64,000 bases of DNA from Dysgonomonas sp. PF1-14 (lineage in GTDB: Bacteria; Bacteroidota; Bacteroidia; Bacteroidales; Dysgonomonadaceae): the NCBI RefSeq assembly GCF_029892965.1, contig NZ_JARXWN010000021.1, forward strand, positions 1 through 64,000, written 5' to 3'. This document shows, piece by piece, positions 55,082 to 63,963 of this stretch. The notes under the pieces are model-generated. The model ran no database searches, was not told the origin of the DNA, and was given only the letters and a program-made list of their open reading frames with translations. Position 1 is the stretch's first letter; the number at the start of each line of letters is the position of its first letter. Position numbers and translations under genes: made by a program.

Positions 55082-57337
55082 TCAATGTACTTTGGTAATA
55101 GTCATATTATACAATTTGTTTGAACCAGACGGAGAGGAAAATCGATAATTATCAACAACATCGCCACCTCCGGCAAGGGCGGCTTCTCCCCCCTCTAATA
55201 AATATTCTGTAATGGCAATTCGTGTTGCTCCCGAAAGTGTTATTATAAAATAAGAGTTCGAAGGATTGGCATTCAGGCTGTAACCGCGAGTACCATCGAC
55301 TTTAGCGTAGGGGTTCAGTACCATTCGGTTAACGTCAATCGTCATAAAATCGGTACTCCCTATCTGGGCTGCGACAAGCATCAGATTCTTAAATAACAGC
55401 ATGGTTTCTGTATTGTAGAGTATTGATAAGTCTTCTCTCCAATCAGCTATAGGCGAATATGACACCTCGATAACATAGTCTCCGGCTTCCGGTAGATCGA
55501 AGTATGAGTTTACCTGATTTATTGTATTCCCTTGTATTGTCCATCCTTGAGGATTCATTGTACCCATTACTACATTAAGGGTGTTCACCTCTTCATCATT
55601 AGCTTTAAAGAAGAAGGGGTAATAGGAGTTGGAAGCACCCGGTATATTGGATGTAGGCTGTATTTCACTGTATGCCGTAGTTGTCCTATAGTAGACCATA
55701 GGCAGGGATGGATATTTCCATGTGGCTGCACCATTCACATCTGACGCTAAGACCTTACTTTCAGCCTGATTGCCATCTACCAGTTTGAATCCCTCGATAG
55801 GAGAGGCGGCTGTTCCTCCAGTATTAATATCCAGTTTTACAGTCGGAGAAGTATTTCCTATCCCTACGTTTCCGTTGGCTGAAATAGTCATTTTGGTAGT
55901 AGGGCTGGTCTTATTCGGGTTTACAGTATCGTCACTTTGTGTCTGGAAATGTATGTTGTCTCCTTTTCCAGAATTGCCATTCATCTGTGTGATAATCCGT
56001 GCTGTGGGTACATTCTTCACTATAGCCGAGTTCCAGAATTCGATTCCCGTTACCTGACTGGCAGAGTTGGCATTATTGAGCAAACGCAATGGGTATTCGG
56101 AATTATCAGGATTGGTGCTGGTATTGCTTGAATGAATCTGAAGGATATCCCCTAAGCGGTTTTGTCCTTTATTGGTATAAATACCATAGTTAGTTCCTGC
56201 TACATCAACACTGCTCAGATATATACCGTATGCCTGATTTATGGTAGGTGTTCCTGTACTTGTAGAAGGACGTATATTCAGATCTAGTCCGTACAGAGTA
56301 TTTATCTTAGTGTTGTTGCTATGGAAGTTATAGTTACCTCCGAGAATATATGCCTTTTCGATAGGGCTGGCATGCCCAGATTCGAATGAGATGTAGGACT
56401 GAAGTCCATAGACGCTGGTCACATTACCAGCAGAGGCTCTCATACTGGCGAATGTTCTGGTTCCGGACACAGATGCTATATTTCCGGTACTACCAGCTAA
56501 CTGGGTTGCTTGGTTAAATGACCCTACTATAAAACCCGCAGTACCTGACCCGGCATTTTCCGCACCATTGAAGGCTCCGTACACCCGATCTACATTGCCG
56601 GTTCCCGCAGCACTGGCAGCAGCTCTTATCCCATACAGGCTTCCATAGCTCTTTGTGTTCTCTTCAGGAACCATAGCGTTAGCCCTCAGCCCATTGTAGT
56701 TTCTATAGGGAGAATCATTATCTACGAGCAGATAGCTTGTGTTGAAATCTAACGAAGGGCTAGCAGAGGTTGTCGTTTGGGTTATACCTGACGCATTTCT
56801 TTTCAATAGAGAGTATGTATTATAAACTGTCGCCATGCTTTGATCCGAGTTTTCCATGCTACCGTCTTTATTGATAAAGATATCTGCGCCAAACTCTCCA
56901 ATACGGCTATTACTCCTTTTAAGATATACTTGTTCTTTATCCTGAGTTGCGTCATAGCTCCATTCGGTGTCCATCACAAAGAGTTTCCATTGCGAACCGT
57001 CCCATTGGTAAGTAGCATGCTGCATTCCGTTAGTCTCGTTCAGGTTATGCACTACAAGTCCTGCGTGTTTAAGTTTCTCTTCATCTGTCGCATTTGTTAT
57101 AAATGGCTCTAATGAAGTTAGGCTAATGAGCTTGACTCTGGGCAGTAGTAAGCCTCCACTAGTAGAGGTTATATTGCTGTCATCTGTTACATTGGTAACA
57201 GTCCCGGCTTCCTGAGTTTTCAGATCGAGTAGTGCAGCTTTGTTTGGTTCTGCGCCGGAGCCTATGGTAACTTGTGCTTGCATGGTCACCATAGCCAAAA
57301 ACAATAGATTGATCAGAATAATTTTTTGTAGTTTCAT
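55082..57337 (-). CDS. Large secreted fibre-like protein, paralogue 2
   Basis: 751 residues, signal peptide ending MQAQ. Same layout as the upstream-strand neighbour at 52977-54908: VTIGSGAEPNKAALLDLKTQEA, GLLLPRVKLISLTSLEPFI, YQWDGSQWKLFVMDTEW, a long Gly/Ser/Ala-rich central part, YGIYTNKGQNRLGDIL, GNVGIGNTSPTVKLDI and GFKLVDGNQAESKVLASDVNGAATW, plus a different C-terminal ~190 residues. Gap of 173 bp to paralogue 1. The pair shares a region upstream with a direct repeat (57435-57460). Confidence 0.6.
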   Translation of the reverse strand: MKLQKIILINLLFLAMVTMQAQVTIGSGAEPNKAALLDLKTQEAGTVTNVTDDSNITSTSGGLLLPRVKLISLTSLEPFITNATDEEKLKHAGLVVHNLNETNGMQHATYQWDGSQWKLFVMDTEWSYDATQDKEQVYLKRSNSRIGEFGADIFINKDGSMENSDQSMATVYNTYSLLKRNASGITQTTTSASPSLDFNTSYLLVDNDSPYRNYNGLRANAMVPEENTKSYGSLYGIRAAASAAGTGNVDRVYGAFNGAENAGSGTAGFIVGSFNQATQLAGSTGNIASVSGTRTFASMRASAGNVTSVYGLQSYISFESGHASPIEKAYILGGNYNFHSNNTKINTLYGLDLNIRPSTSTGTPTINQAYGIYLSSVDVAGTNYGIYTNKGQNRLGDILQIHSSNTSTNPDNSEYPLRLLNNANSASQVTGIEFWNSAIVKNVPTARIITQMNGNSGKGDNIHFQTQSDDTVNPNKTSPTTKMTISANGNVGIGNTSPTVKLDINTGGTAASPIEGFKLVDGNQAESKVLASDVNGAATWKYPSLPMVYYRTTTAYSEIQPTSNIPGASNSYYPFFFKANDEEVNTLNVVMGTMNPQGWTIQGNTINQVNSYFDLPEAGDYVIEVSYSPIADWREDLSILYNTETMLLFKNLMLVAAQIGSTDFMTIDVNRMVLNPYAKVDGTRGYSLNANPSNSYFIITLSGATRIAITEYLLEGGEAALAGGGDVVDNYRFSSPSGSNKLYNMTITKVH

Positions 57338-57434
57338 ATAGTTTAATAATAGTTTTGTTTATATTTGTAGATTATCCAACGCCGTGATGGAACATTATAG
57401 AATTCGCATTATTACTTTCTCAAGTTTTTTTGCG

Positions 57435-57460
57435 TGAAGACAAATTCTTGAAGACAAATT
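57435..57460. promoter_or_regulatory. Direct repeat, candidate LytTR site
   Basis: TGAAGACAAATT occurs twice (57435-57446 and 57449-57460), period 14, in the 484-bp region between the divergent fibre gene and LytTR gene. LytTR regulators bind two direct repeats of this general size. Confidence 0.4.
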
Positions 57461-57821
57461 AATAATAAGTAAGTAGGACAAAACTACTTGATTGGTAATC
57501 TATGTAACATCCGACACAGCGTTGAGATACTCTAATCTATCGCTTTATATAAAAGCCCTGTATTTATTTAAAGCAAAGATAGATGTCTGTTCTGTTGTTT
57601 ATTTCTTAAAATATACACACTCGTTTTTTATTATACATAGGTTACGCATCCCTATTGTTTTATTTATATTTTGTATCACACACGTATTATTTATACAAAA
57701 TGACATTTTAGAAGCGTATCGTATCTTGTTGTATAAATTATATCATTATTGTATAAGCGATAAGATTTCAGATCTTTTTTCAATTATATTTATCCAAAAT
57801 CCCATTATATATTTTTATAAG
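57461..57821. other. Remaining intergenic region between fibre gene and LytTR gene
   Basis: AT-rich; a minus-strand TATCTTTG at 57574-57581 may be a -7 box for the fibre gene, though 240 bp from its ATG. An in-frame extension of the LytTR ORF runs through here (from 57492) but is hydrophobic and irregular and is not part of the regulator. Confidence 0.45.
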
Positions 57822-58535
57822 ATGATTATTTATAATTATATTGTTATTGATGATGAAGACCTCGATAGAATTGCAATTAGTGCCTATTTAAAAAAATATC
57901 CGTTTCTTCGACATCTTGCGTCTTTTTCTACAGCTACTGATGCAAAGGACTTTTTAAGCATTAAAAAGGTTGATATTATATTTCTCGATATAGAAATGCC
58001 TGAAATAGATGGGGTAACATTACTTTCTCAGATAAGAGATAGAGTGGAGTATCCGATATTTATAACATCGCACACCGAATACGCTTTAGATGCATTTGAA
58101 CTGGATGTGTCAGACTATATCGTAAAGCCTTTGAAGCAAGAACGCATAGAGGCATGTGTATTTAAGTTGAAGGATAGGCTGGACGCCAAATATAAGGCAA
58201 ATCTTCATGATCTGTCGTTCAAAAAAGATAATCTGTTATTAAAAGAAGGAACTGAGTATATCTCGATTGATATGTCTGATGTATTATATCTGAAAGCGAT
58301 GAAAGATTATACTCAAATAATATCATTACATAAAAAAACTGTAACAATACATGGCAATCTGGCTTCTATACTTAGAGAAGACCGATTTAGTTCTTTTGTC
58401 CGTATCCATAAGAGTTATGCCGTACAGAAGAAATATATTCAATCGATAGGCGCCAAGAATATTATAATGATAAACAAAGCATCTCTACCATTAGGGAATA
58501 TATACAAGAAAACTATTTTAGATACTTATTTATGA
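57822..58535 (+). CDS. LytTR-family response regulator
   Basis: 237 residues from MIIYNYIVIDDED. Receiver domain with acidic pair Asp10/Asp11, phospho-acceptor Asp56 (FLDIEMPEIDG), Thr/Ser at ~84 and Lys in DYIVKPLKQERIE. C-terminal LytTR domain from ~140 (VLYLKAMKDYTQIISLHKKTV, FVRIHKSYAVQKKYI). Overlaps the kinase gene by 4 bp (ATGA), so the pair is co-translated. Confidence 0.92.
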   Translation: MIIYNYIVIDDEDLDRIAISAYLKKYPFLRHLASFSTATDAKDFLSIKKVDIIFLDIEMPEIDGVTLLSQIRDRVEYPIFITSHTEYALDAFELDVSDYIVKPLKQERIEACVFKLKDRLDAKYKANLHDLSFKKDNLLLKEGTEYISIDMSDVLYLKAMKDYTQIISLHKKTVTIHGNLASILREDRFSSFVRIHKSYAVQKKYIQSIGAKNIIMINKASLPLGNIYKKTILDTYL

Positions 58536-60460
58536 GAATACTTCTATTTTCGATTTTTATTATTTTCACTTCACATATTACAGCAGCCCATCCTCATAAG
58601 CAAAAAATAGATTCTCTGCATCTGGCTCTTCAAAAACAAAAGGATGATTCTACAAAGGTACTGACCTATATAGCTTTGTCTAATTATAGCTATCATGCTT
58701 GTCCGGACTCAATGCTTATATATGCCAGAAAGGGGCTAGAGCTGTCAGAGAAGATAAAATGGGAAATAGGGATAGGACATAATTACTATTTATTGGGGCT
58801 TTATTATATAAACAAGGAAGGGCTGAGCCAAAGAGACAAAGCCTTGGATTATACACTCAAAGCAGTGTCGCATCTAAAGGATAAGAAGACATTGACCCAT
58901 GCTTATGCGACATTGACGACATTGTATGCGCATGAAAAAGAATTTGATAAAGCATTGAATTATGCTAACGATGCTCTGCAACTAGTCCAAAATGATCCGG
59001 GTCTGACAGTTTATGCGACAATAAATATGGGAGATCTGTATAAATACATGGAACAACGGAGTAAAGCAAAAGAATACTATCTCAAAGCCCTGAAGCTATT
59101 GGACAAATCTGAAGTAGAACTAGATAATAAGTTATACTTGCAACTGACAGCATTGTATCTTACTGCCGCCAATAGGGATACAACATATACTGACATTCAG
59201 GAATCGTACAAATACATAACCAAGGCTAAACAGTTATATGAGACTTCCTGTCATTATAGGCATGAAACCTTGTATTCAAGAATATTGGCTACACTGGGAG
59301 ATGTTATTGTGGATATAGTAAATAAAGATAGTGTGCTGACAAGAAGCTCAAAAAACAGGTTGCTTGACGATGCTGAAAAATATTTATTGAAATCACTGGA
59401 TATAGATATTTCGACAGGCGACAGTTTACAAATTGTAAACCGGTATAGGGTCTTGTACTATATTGAGAAGGAGAAAGGAGATTACAAGAAAGCGTTGGAA
59501 TATTCAGAAAAATGGTTTGAGGGTTATAATTTGTATTATTCACAGGAGAATAAAAATAAAATCGCAACTGTAGAGAAAGAGTATCAGGCAAGGGAATTTC
59601 AATATCAGATTAAATCAAAAGAAGAGCAATTGAGATATATTGTGATATTCGCTTTGCTTCTTATTGTCGTGGTTGTATTATTATTAATATTCAATCAGGT
59701 CAGGAAAAGAAAGAATTTGCAATTAAGTATGTTGAACGAAGAATTAGGCAAACGGAATGCAGAGTTGACAGAAGCCAATAATATGAAGATAAAATTACTG
59801 GGTATTATAAATCACGATTTGCGCAAACCTGTATCTCATCTTATTAGTTACTTACATCTTAGAAAAAATCTTCCTGAAGAAATGAGTCAAGAACGGCAAA
59901 GAATGACAGAGGAAAGAACACTTGTATTAGCAGAAGAACTTCTTCAGAATATGGAAGAACTTATATTCTGGTGTAAAAGCCAGATGAATAATTTCCATCC
60001 ACATATGGAAAAAGTAAAACTTTCTGATTTATTTTCAGGTGTTCAGTCTTTCTTTGACAATAAGGATAATGTTCGTTTCGAATTTCAGGTAGATTTCAGC
60101 ATAACAACAGATATTAATATTATGAAAACCATAATAAGGAATTTGACCTTTAATGCAATTCGGGCTGCCAGAAAAATAAAAAGAGAACCTGATGTCAGAT
60201 GGTTTACCCAATCAGACGGAGATAATGCTATGCTTACCATTGTAGATAACGGAGGGGGGATGTCCCTTGATAATATAATGATATTAAAGGAAGGTGCGAA
60301 TACAATATCTATATCTCAGGGATTGGGACTGCATATCATTCATGATCTAGCCAAAAGTATACATTGCAAAATTGAAGTTATATCTACTGATAATATTGGA
60401 ACAACAATAAAATTGATTCAAAAAATTACTGGAGTTACTCCCTTTATTCGGACAAAATAA
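58532..60460 (+). CDS. TPR sensor histidine kinase (HisKA type)
   Basis: 642 residues: signal peptide, a periplasmic array of TPR-like helical repeats (~35-340, e.g. ALDYTLKAVSHLKDKKTLT, AYATLTTLYAHEKEFDKALN), a membrane helix at ~368-389, a coiled segment, then HisKA with His428 in IINHDLRKPVSHL, N box RNLTFNAIRAARK, and G boxes IVDNGGGMS and SQGLGLHI. Partner of the LytTR regulator; such pairs usually have a HisKA_5/LytS-type kinase instead. Confidence 0.9.
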   Translation: MRILLFSIFIIFTSHITAAHPHKQKIDSLHLALQKQKDDSTKVLTYIALSNYSYHACPDSMLIYARKGLELSEKIKWEIGIGHNYYLLGLYYINKEGLSQRDKALDYTLKAVSHLKDKKTLTHAYATLTTLYAHEKEFDKALNYANDALQLVQNDPGLTVYATINMGDLYKYMEQRSKAKEYYLKALKLLDKSEVELDNKLYLQLTALYLTAANRDTTYTDIQESYKYITKAKQLYETSCHYRHETLYSRILATLGDVIVDIVNKDSVLTRSSKNRLLDDAEKYLLKSLDIDISTGDSLQIVNRYRVLYYIEKEKGDYKKALEYSEKWFEGYNLYYSQENKNKIATVEKEYQAREFQYQIKSKEEQLRYIVIFALLLIVVVVLLLIFNQVRKRKNLQLSMLNEELGKRNAELTEANNMKIKLLGIINHDLRKPVSHLISYLHLRKNLPEEMSQERQRMTEERTLVLAEELLQNMEELIFWCKSQMNNFHPHMEKVKLSDLFSGVQSFFDNKDNVRFEFQVDFSITTDINIMKTIIRNLTFNAIRAARKIKREPDVRWFTQSDGDNAMLTIVDNGGGMSLDNIMILKEGANTISISQGLGLHIIHDLAKSIHCKIEVISTDNIGTTIKLIQKITGVTPFIRTK

Positions 60461-60483
60461 TTTACCAAAATATTTTATTATAA

Positions 60484-60605
60484 GAGTCTGTTTAAATTTT
60501 ATTCATTTTATTCCGCAGGTTTAGCGGGCTAAACCAAGAGTGAAAAGTAGAAAATAGAGAAGAAAGAATAAAAATAAGATTGCCAATCAAATTTAAAACA
60601 GTTAC
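60484..60605. repeat. MITE-like element, family A, copy 2
   Basis: 122 bp, ends GAGTCTGTTTAAATTT and (AAATTTAAAACAGTTAC); inside it carries the same CAGGTTTAGCGGGCTAAACC palindrome as copy 1, but the flanking arm AGAGTGAAAAGTAG is on the other side, as if inverted about the palindrome. Abuts the second 0.4-kb repeat. Confidence 0.6.
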
Positions 60606-60615
60606 TTATATAATA

Positions 60616-61015
60616 ATGCGAATCAGGAGTTGAAATTATATGTTTGTTTATTAGTTACTAGTTACTTCGCCCTTTGGGCGGTTACAAGTTACAAGTAAAA
60701 TTCTTTATTTATCGTCTCCAGATCGTGCTTTAGCCCGCGCCGTTAGCTTTATGGACGGGGTACCCGTAGGGAAAGAAAGGCGTAAAACAAAAACGTGTTT
60801 GAGCTTAGCTATCAGTTCGTATAATGCAAAAGCCATGAGCGAGTTTTTTGTTTAGCCTTTGAGCCCTCTAACGGGTCGTCCTATGAAGCGGGGCGCTAAA
60901 GACCTTTTGATTCCTTTTGCGGCTTAGGCCAAAAGGAATGCAAGCAATCTGTGATTGCGCGCAGTAGAAAATAAACAAACGATTATTCAATACAATCTCA
61001 AATACTGATTGGCAT
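60616..61015. repeat. 0.4-kb repeat element, family B, copy 2 (inverted)
   Basis: Same element as 50509-50902 in opposite orientation. The left end is well conserved; the right end retains ATAAACAAAC and then diverges to ACTGATTGGCATTAA. No ORF. Confidence 0.75.
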
Positions 61016-61337
61016 TAATTGTCAATTTCGCGCCCGATTGCGTTTTTCGGCTACATCTTTCGCGCGAATTACGCGTTATTACATTGTATCAGCCGACTAT
61101 CTCCCCGCAACTCGCTATCCTTTAGTACTATCTCCTTTTTTATCACTTATTCCCCCCCTATAACAAACAGTTACTAAACCCTAATTTTATTTAAGATATA
61201 CGCATGTAAATGTTATTATACTATAAAACTTTTTCTAATGAAAGTCTGCAAACCCTCATTCTGACACATTTTTTGTATATTGTAGAAATAAGCCCGATAT
61301 CAATTGGAAATTTACAGGAATTTATTAATAAATAATT
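61016..61337. other. Intergenic stretch before the KamA-family gene
   Basis: Mixed composition with several CGCGC runs in the first half and AT-rich in the second. No gene, RNA or clear promoter box seen. Confidence 0.35.
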
Positions 61338-62663
61338 ATGAGCAAACAGATAAAAACGTATGCTTTGCACAACTATCTGACGATTCCTCAAATGGAGTCT
61401 CTGTCTGAAGAGATGAAAAAGGATATAGAAATAGTTGGCAGGGTATTACCATTCAAGACAAACAATTATGTAGTAGATGAACTGATAAACTGGGACGATG
61501 TAGAACACGACCCTATTTTTACGCTAAACTTCCCCCGCATGGGAATGCTGGAGAAGAAACATTATCTGGCAGTGGAAAAGCTGTTGGATCAGCAGGCTGA
61601 AAAAGAAGTTATAGATCGCAAAGTGCGTGAGATCCGTCTTGCGCTGAATCCCAATCCGGCAGGACAGGAACACAATGTGCCTTATCTGGGAGAGATAAAG
61701 CTAAAAGGCATACAGCACAAGTACCCTGAGACTGTATTGTTTTTTCCAAGTCAGGGACAGACATGCCATGCCTTCTGCACTTTTTGTTTTCGATGGCCAC
61801 AGTTTTCGGGAATGAGCGAACTTAAATTTGCAATGAAAGAGGCTGACCTGTTATTGAAGTACCTGCGTGTGCACAAGGAAGTAACCGACATACTGTTTAC
61901 AGGCGGCGACCCGATGGTGATGAATGCTGCAACTTTACAGGCATATATACGTCCGTTACTGACACCCGAATTCAGCCATATACACTCTATCCGCATAGGA
62001 ACCAAATCACTTGCATACTGGCCATACCGTTATCTGACCGATGCAGATAGTGATGATATCATCAGCCTGTTTGAAGAGGTGGTGGCAGCCGGTAAGAACC
62101 TTTCGGTACAGGCGCATTTCAATCATCCGCGCGAACTGTCGACTGATGCTGTGAAACAGGCTATCAAGCGGATTCTTTCTACAGGGGCACAGATACGTAC
62201 ACAGTCGCCTTTGCTGCGCAACATCAACGACAAGCCGGAGCTATGGGCAGAAATGTGGCGCAAACAGGTAGATCTGGGCTGTATTCCTTATTATATGTTC
62301 ATTGCACGCGATACAGGTGCTAAACATTACTTTGAATTGCCGCTCGATCGGTGCTGGCAGATATTTCGCAGGGCATACCGGCAGGTAAGCGGGCTTTGCC
62401 GTACAGTGCGGGGGCCTAGTATGAGCGACAATGCGGGCAAGATACAAGTACTGGGTGTACAGGAGGTAAGAGGCGAGAAGATATTCGTACTTCGTTTTAT
62501 TCAGGGGCGGAATCCTAAGTGGGTAGATGTTCCGTTCTTTGCAGAGTATAACCCGAAAGCAACATGGTTCGATCAGTTGAAGCCTGCATTCGGCGATGAG
62601 AGGTTCTTTTTTGAGGAACAACTGTTGAAGCTTAAAGTGGCTAAACCGTTCCTGTTTGAATAG
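61338..62663 (+). CDS. KamA-family radical SAM protein
   Basis: 441 residues. Radical SAM cluster CHAFCTFC (Cys143, Cys147, Cys150), followed by ILFTGGDPMVMNAATL (the GGxP SAM motif) and IRIGTKSLAYWPYR, as in lysine 2,3-aminomutase relatives. The PLP-binding end of LAM (a GGGGK-type motif) is only weakly recalled by SDNAGKI near residue 365; it is therefore not certain that this is an aminomutase. Family-level call. Confidence 0.75.
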   Translation: MSKQIKTYALHNYLTIPQMESLSEEMKKDIEIVGRVLPFKTNNYVVDELINWDDVEHDPIFTLNFPRMGMLEKKHYLAVEKLLDQQAEKEVIDRKVREIRLALNPNPAGQEHNVPYLGEIKLKGIQHKYPETVLFFPSQGQTCHAFCTFCFRWPQFSGMSELKFAMKEADLLLKYLRVHKEVTDILFTGGDPMVMNAATLQAYIRPLLTPEFSHIHSIRIGTKSLAYWPYRYLTDADSDDIISLFEEVVAAGKNLSVQAHFNHPRELSTDAVKQAIKRILSTGAQIRTQSPLLRNINDKPELWAEMWRKQVDLGCIPYYMFIARDTGAKHYFELPLDRCWQIFRRAYRQVSGLCRTVRGPSMSDNAGKIQVLGVQEVRGEKIFVLRFIQGRNPKWVDVPFFAEYNPKATWFDQLKPAFGDERFFFEEQLLKLKVAKPFLFE

Positions 62664-62697
62664 AAACTGATTCAATATAAGGATAGTTGTTATACTC

Positions 62698-62775
62698 CTG
62701 TCATGCTGACGATAAGAAGCATCTCTTACATGTCTTACTTTTGAGAGACGAGTCCTTCGTGCCTCAGGATGACAA
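62698..62775. repeat. Palindromic repeat, same inner unit as 47628-47777
   Basis: TGTCATGCTGACG ... CCTCAGGATGACA with GAAGCATCTC in between; the outer termini of the 150-bp element are missing here. Confidence 0.5.
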
Positions 62776-62823
62776 AGAGAATATTGGATGAATGGTTATT
62801 GTTATTCTTTGCTGAATAGTTTC

Positions 62824-63122
62824 CACGCCTTAAAAGGCGTGGATGTAGTTTTCTCAAGGAGACTTTAGAGTCTGTTTAAATTTTATTCGTTCAGATTTTT
62901 AGAGCCATTTTGGGAATAATTTATTCTTTTTTGAGGTGATAATAGCGGGCTATTTAAGCCGATAAAAGGGATAAATTAAACCGAAAGAGCCTAAAAATGA
63001 ATGAAAATAATCTATAATAAAATATTTTGGTAAAATTTAAACAGGCTCTTAGTCGAAATCACTTTGGCTAAAGCCCTTTCTGGTAATATTCTCTTATTCC
63101 TCCACTTAAAAGTGGAGGCAAC
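62824..63122. repeat. Palindrome cluster, family C, copy 2, interrupted
   Basis: CCACGCCTTAAAAGGCGTGG at the left, then GACTTTA, an inserted family A element, then TTAGTCGAAATC, GGCTAAAGCC and CCTCCACTTAAAAGTGGAGG. Opposite orientation to 43881-44015. Confidence 0.65.
62869..63048. mobile_element. Family A MITE-like element nested in a family C repeat
   Basis: 180 bp from GAGTCTGTTTAAATTT to AAATTTAAACAGGCTC, flanked by TTA on both sides (62866-62868, 63049-63051). Removing it with one TTA restores GACTTTAGTCGAAAT, which closely matches the uninterrupted copy at 43881-44015 (ACTTTAGTCAAAT). Confidence 0.75.
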
Positions 63123-63135
63123 TAAAGGTCATAGA

Positions 63136-63501
63136 TTATTTTCCCTTTTTTTCGTCTTCCTGTTCTTTTTTGTAGGTTTGTGACAGGATTATAGAACTAT
63201 AGAGCGTAAGGATGGCGGCAATAAGCAGTGTTACCACCCATGCGCTCATTTCCTTAAACATGAGGAATGCAGAAACAACCATAAGCAGTACGGCCAGTAT
63301 CTGTATATTGAACAGGCGTTTTCCTCTGAGGCTTTTTCCGGGATAGGGTGAGGTAAAGGTTACGGCGGCAAATCCGGCAACTCCTGCTACCATAACATAT
63401 TTGGCCACAAGCGGACTGATGTAATACGCTGCAGCTGCAACAAGTATAAGGATTGCCGACACCTGAAAAAATATCGTTTTGGTTTTGGGGCTTATATTCA
63501 T
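63136..63501 (-). CDS. Small membrane protein, unknown
   Basis: 121 residues with about four hydrophobic helices (FFQVSAILILVAAAAYYISPLVA, VMVAGVAGFAAVTF, IQILAVLLMVVSAFLMF, WVVTLLIAAILTLYSSII) and a charged C-terminal tail. No family recognised. It follows the DivIC/FtsB gene after 8 bp, so an operon is likely. Confidence 0.65.
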   Translation of the reverse strand: MNISPKTKTIFFQVSAILILVAAAAYYISPLVAKYVMVAGVAGFAAVTFTSPYPGKSLRGKRLFNIQILAVLLMVVSAFLMFKEMSAWVVTLLIAAILTLYSSIILSQTYKKEQEDEKKGK

Positions 63502-63509
63502 ATAATAGC

Positions 63510-63812
63510 TTATTCTACAATGAAAACGTCTTCGTTCTCTCTTTTCATCAGATAGTTTTCGCGAGCGAACTTTTCGATACGGTCTTTGTCCGATTCCAGT
63601 TCTTTCAGCTTTTGTTTGTCTTCGACCGTCTTGTCGCGATAATATTCTATTTGTCCGTTCAGTTCGCGTATTTTGTTGTCGTACCCTAAGCGGGCAAAAA
63701 TGTTACTTTCGCTGATGAAGAATGCAAATACAATAATAACAAGCATTATCAGTAGTTGTATCTTAGTATATCTTGTGGTAAGATACCTGAATATGGATTT
63801 CAGAAAATTCAT
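63510..63812 (-). CDS. DivIC/FtsB-like septum formation initiator
   Basis: 100 residues: a short cytoplasmic N terminus, one membrane helix (~18-36), a heptad coiled coil (NKIRELNGQIEYYRDKTVED ... KLKELESDKDRIEKFA) and the ENYLMKRENEDVF segment typical of DivIC/FtsB. Bitopic inner-membrane division protein. TATCTTTG on the minus strand at 63858-63865 is a probable -7 box. Confidence 0.85.
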   Translation of the reverse strand: MNFLKSIFRYLTTRYTKIQLLIMLVIIVFAFFISESNIFARLGYDNKIRELNGQIEYYRDKTVEDKQKLKELESDKDRIEKFARENYLMKRENEDVFIVE

Positions 63813-63963
63813 AATCGAAAGTAATTAAACAAATGGTAATCAATCGGACTCTCTTTGCAAAGATATATATTTTGCGCGCATAATTCGTTATATCGGGAAG
63901 AATAAAAGCATCTATATCAATCGGTAATTTTTATATCTTTACGGAATATTAAATCCAAATTTT

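Noticed and set aside
57492-57821. N-terminal extension of the LytTR regulator
   Set aside because: The extension is hydrophobic and irregular, does not resemble a domain, and the receiver domain begins exactly at the ATG at 57822.
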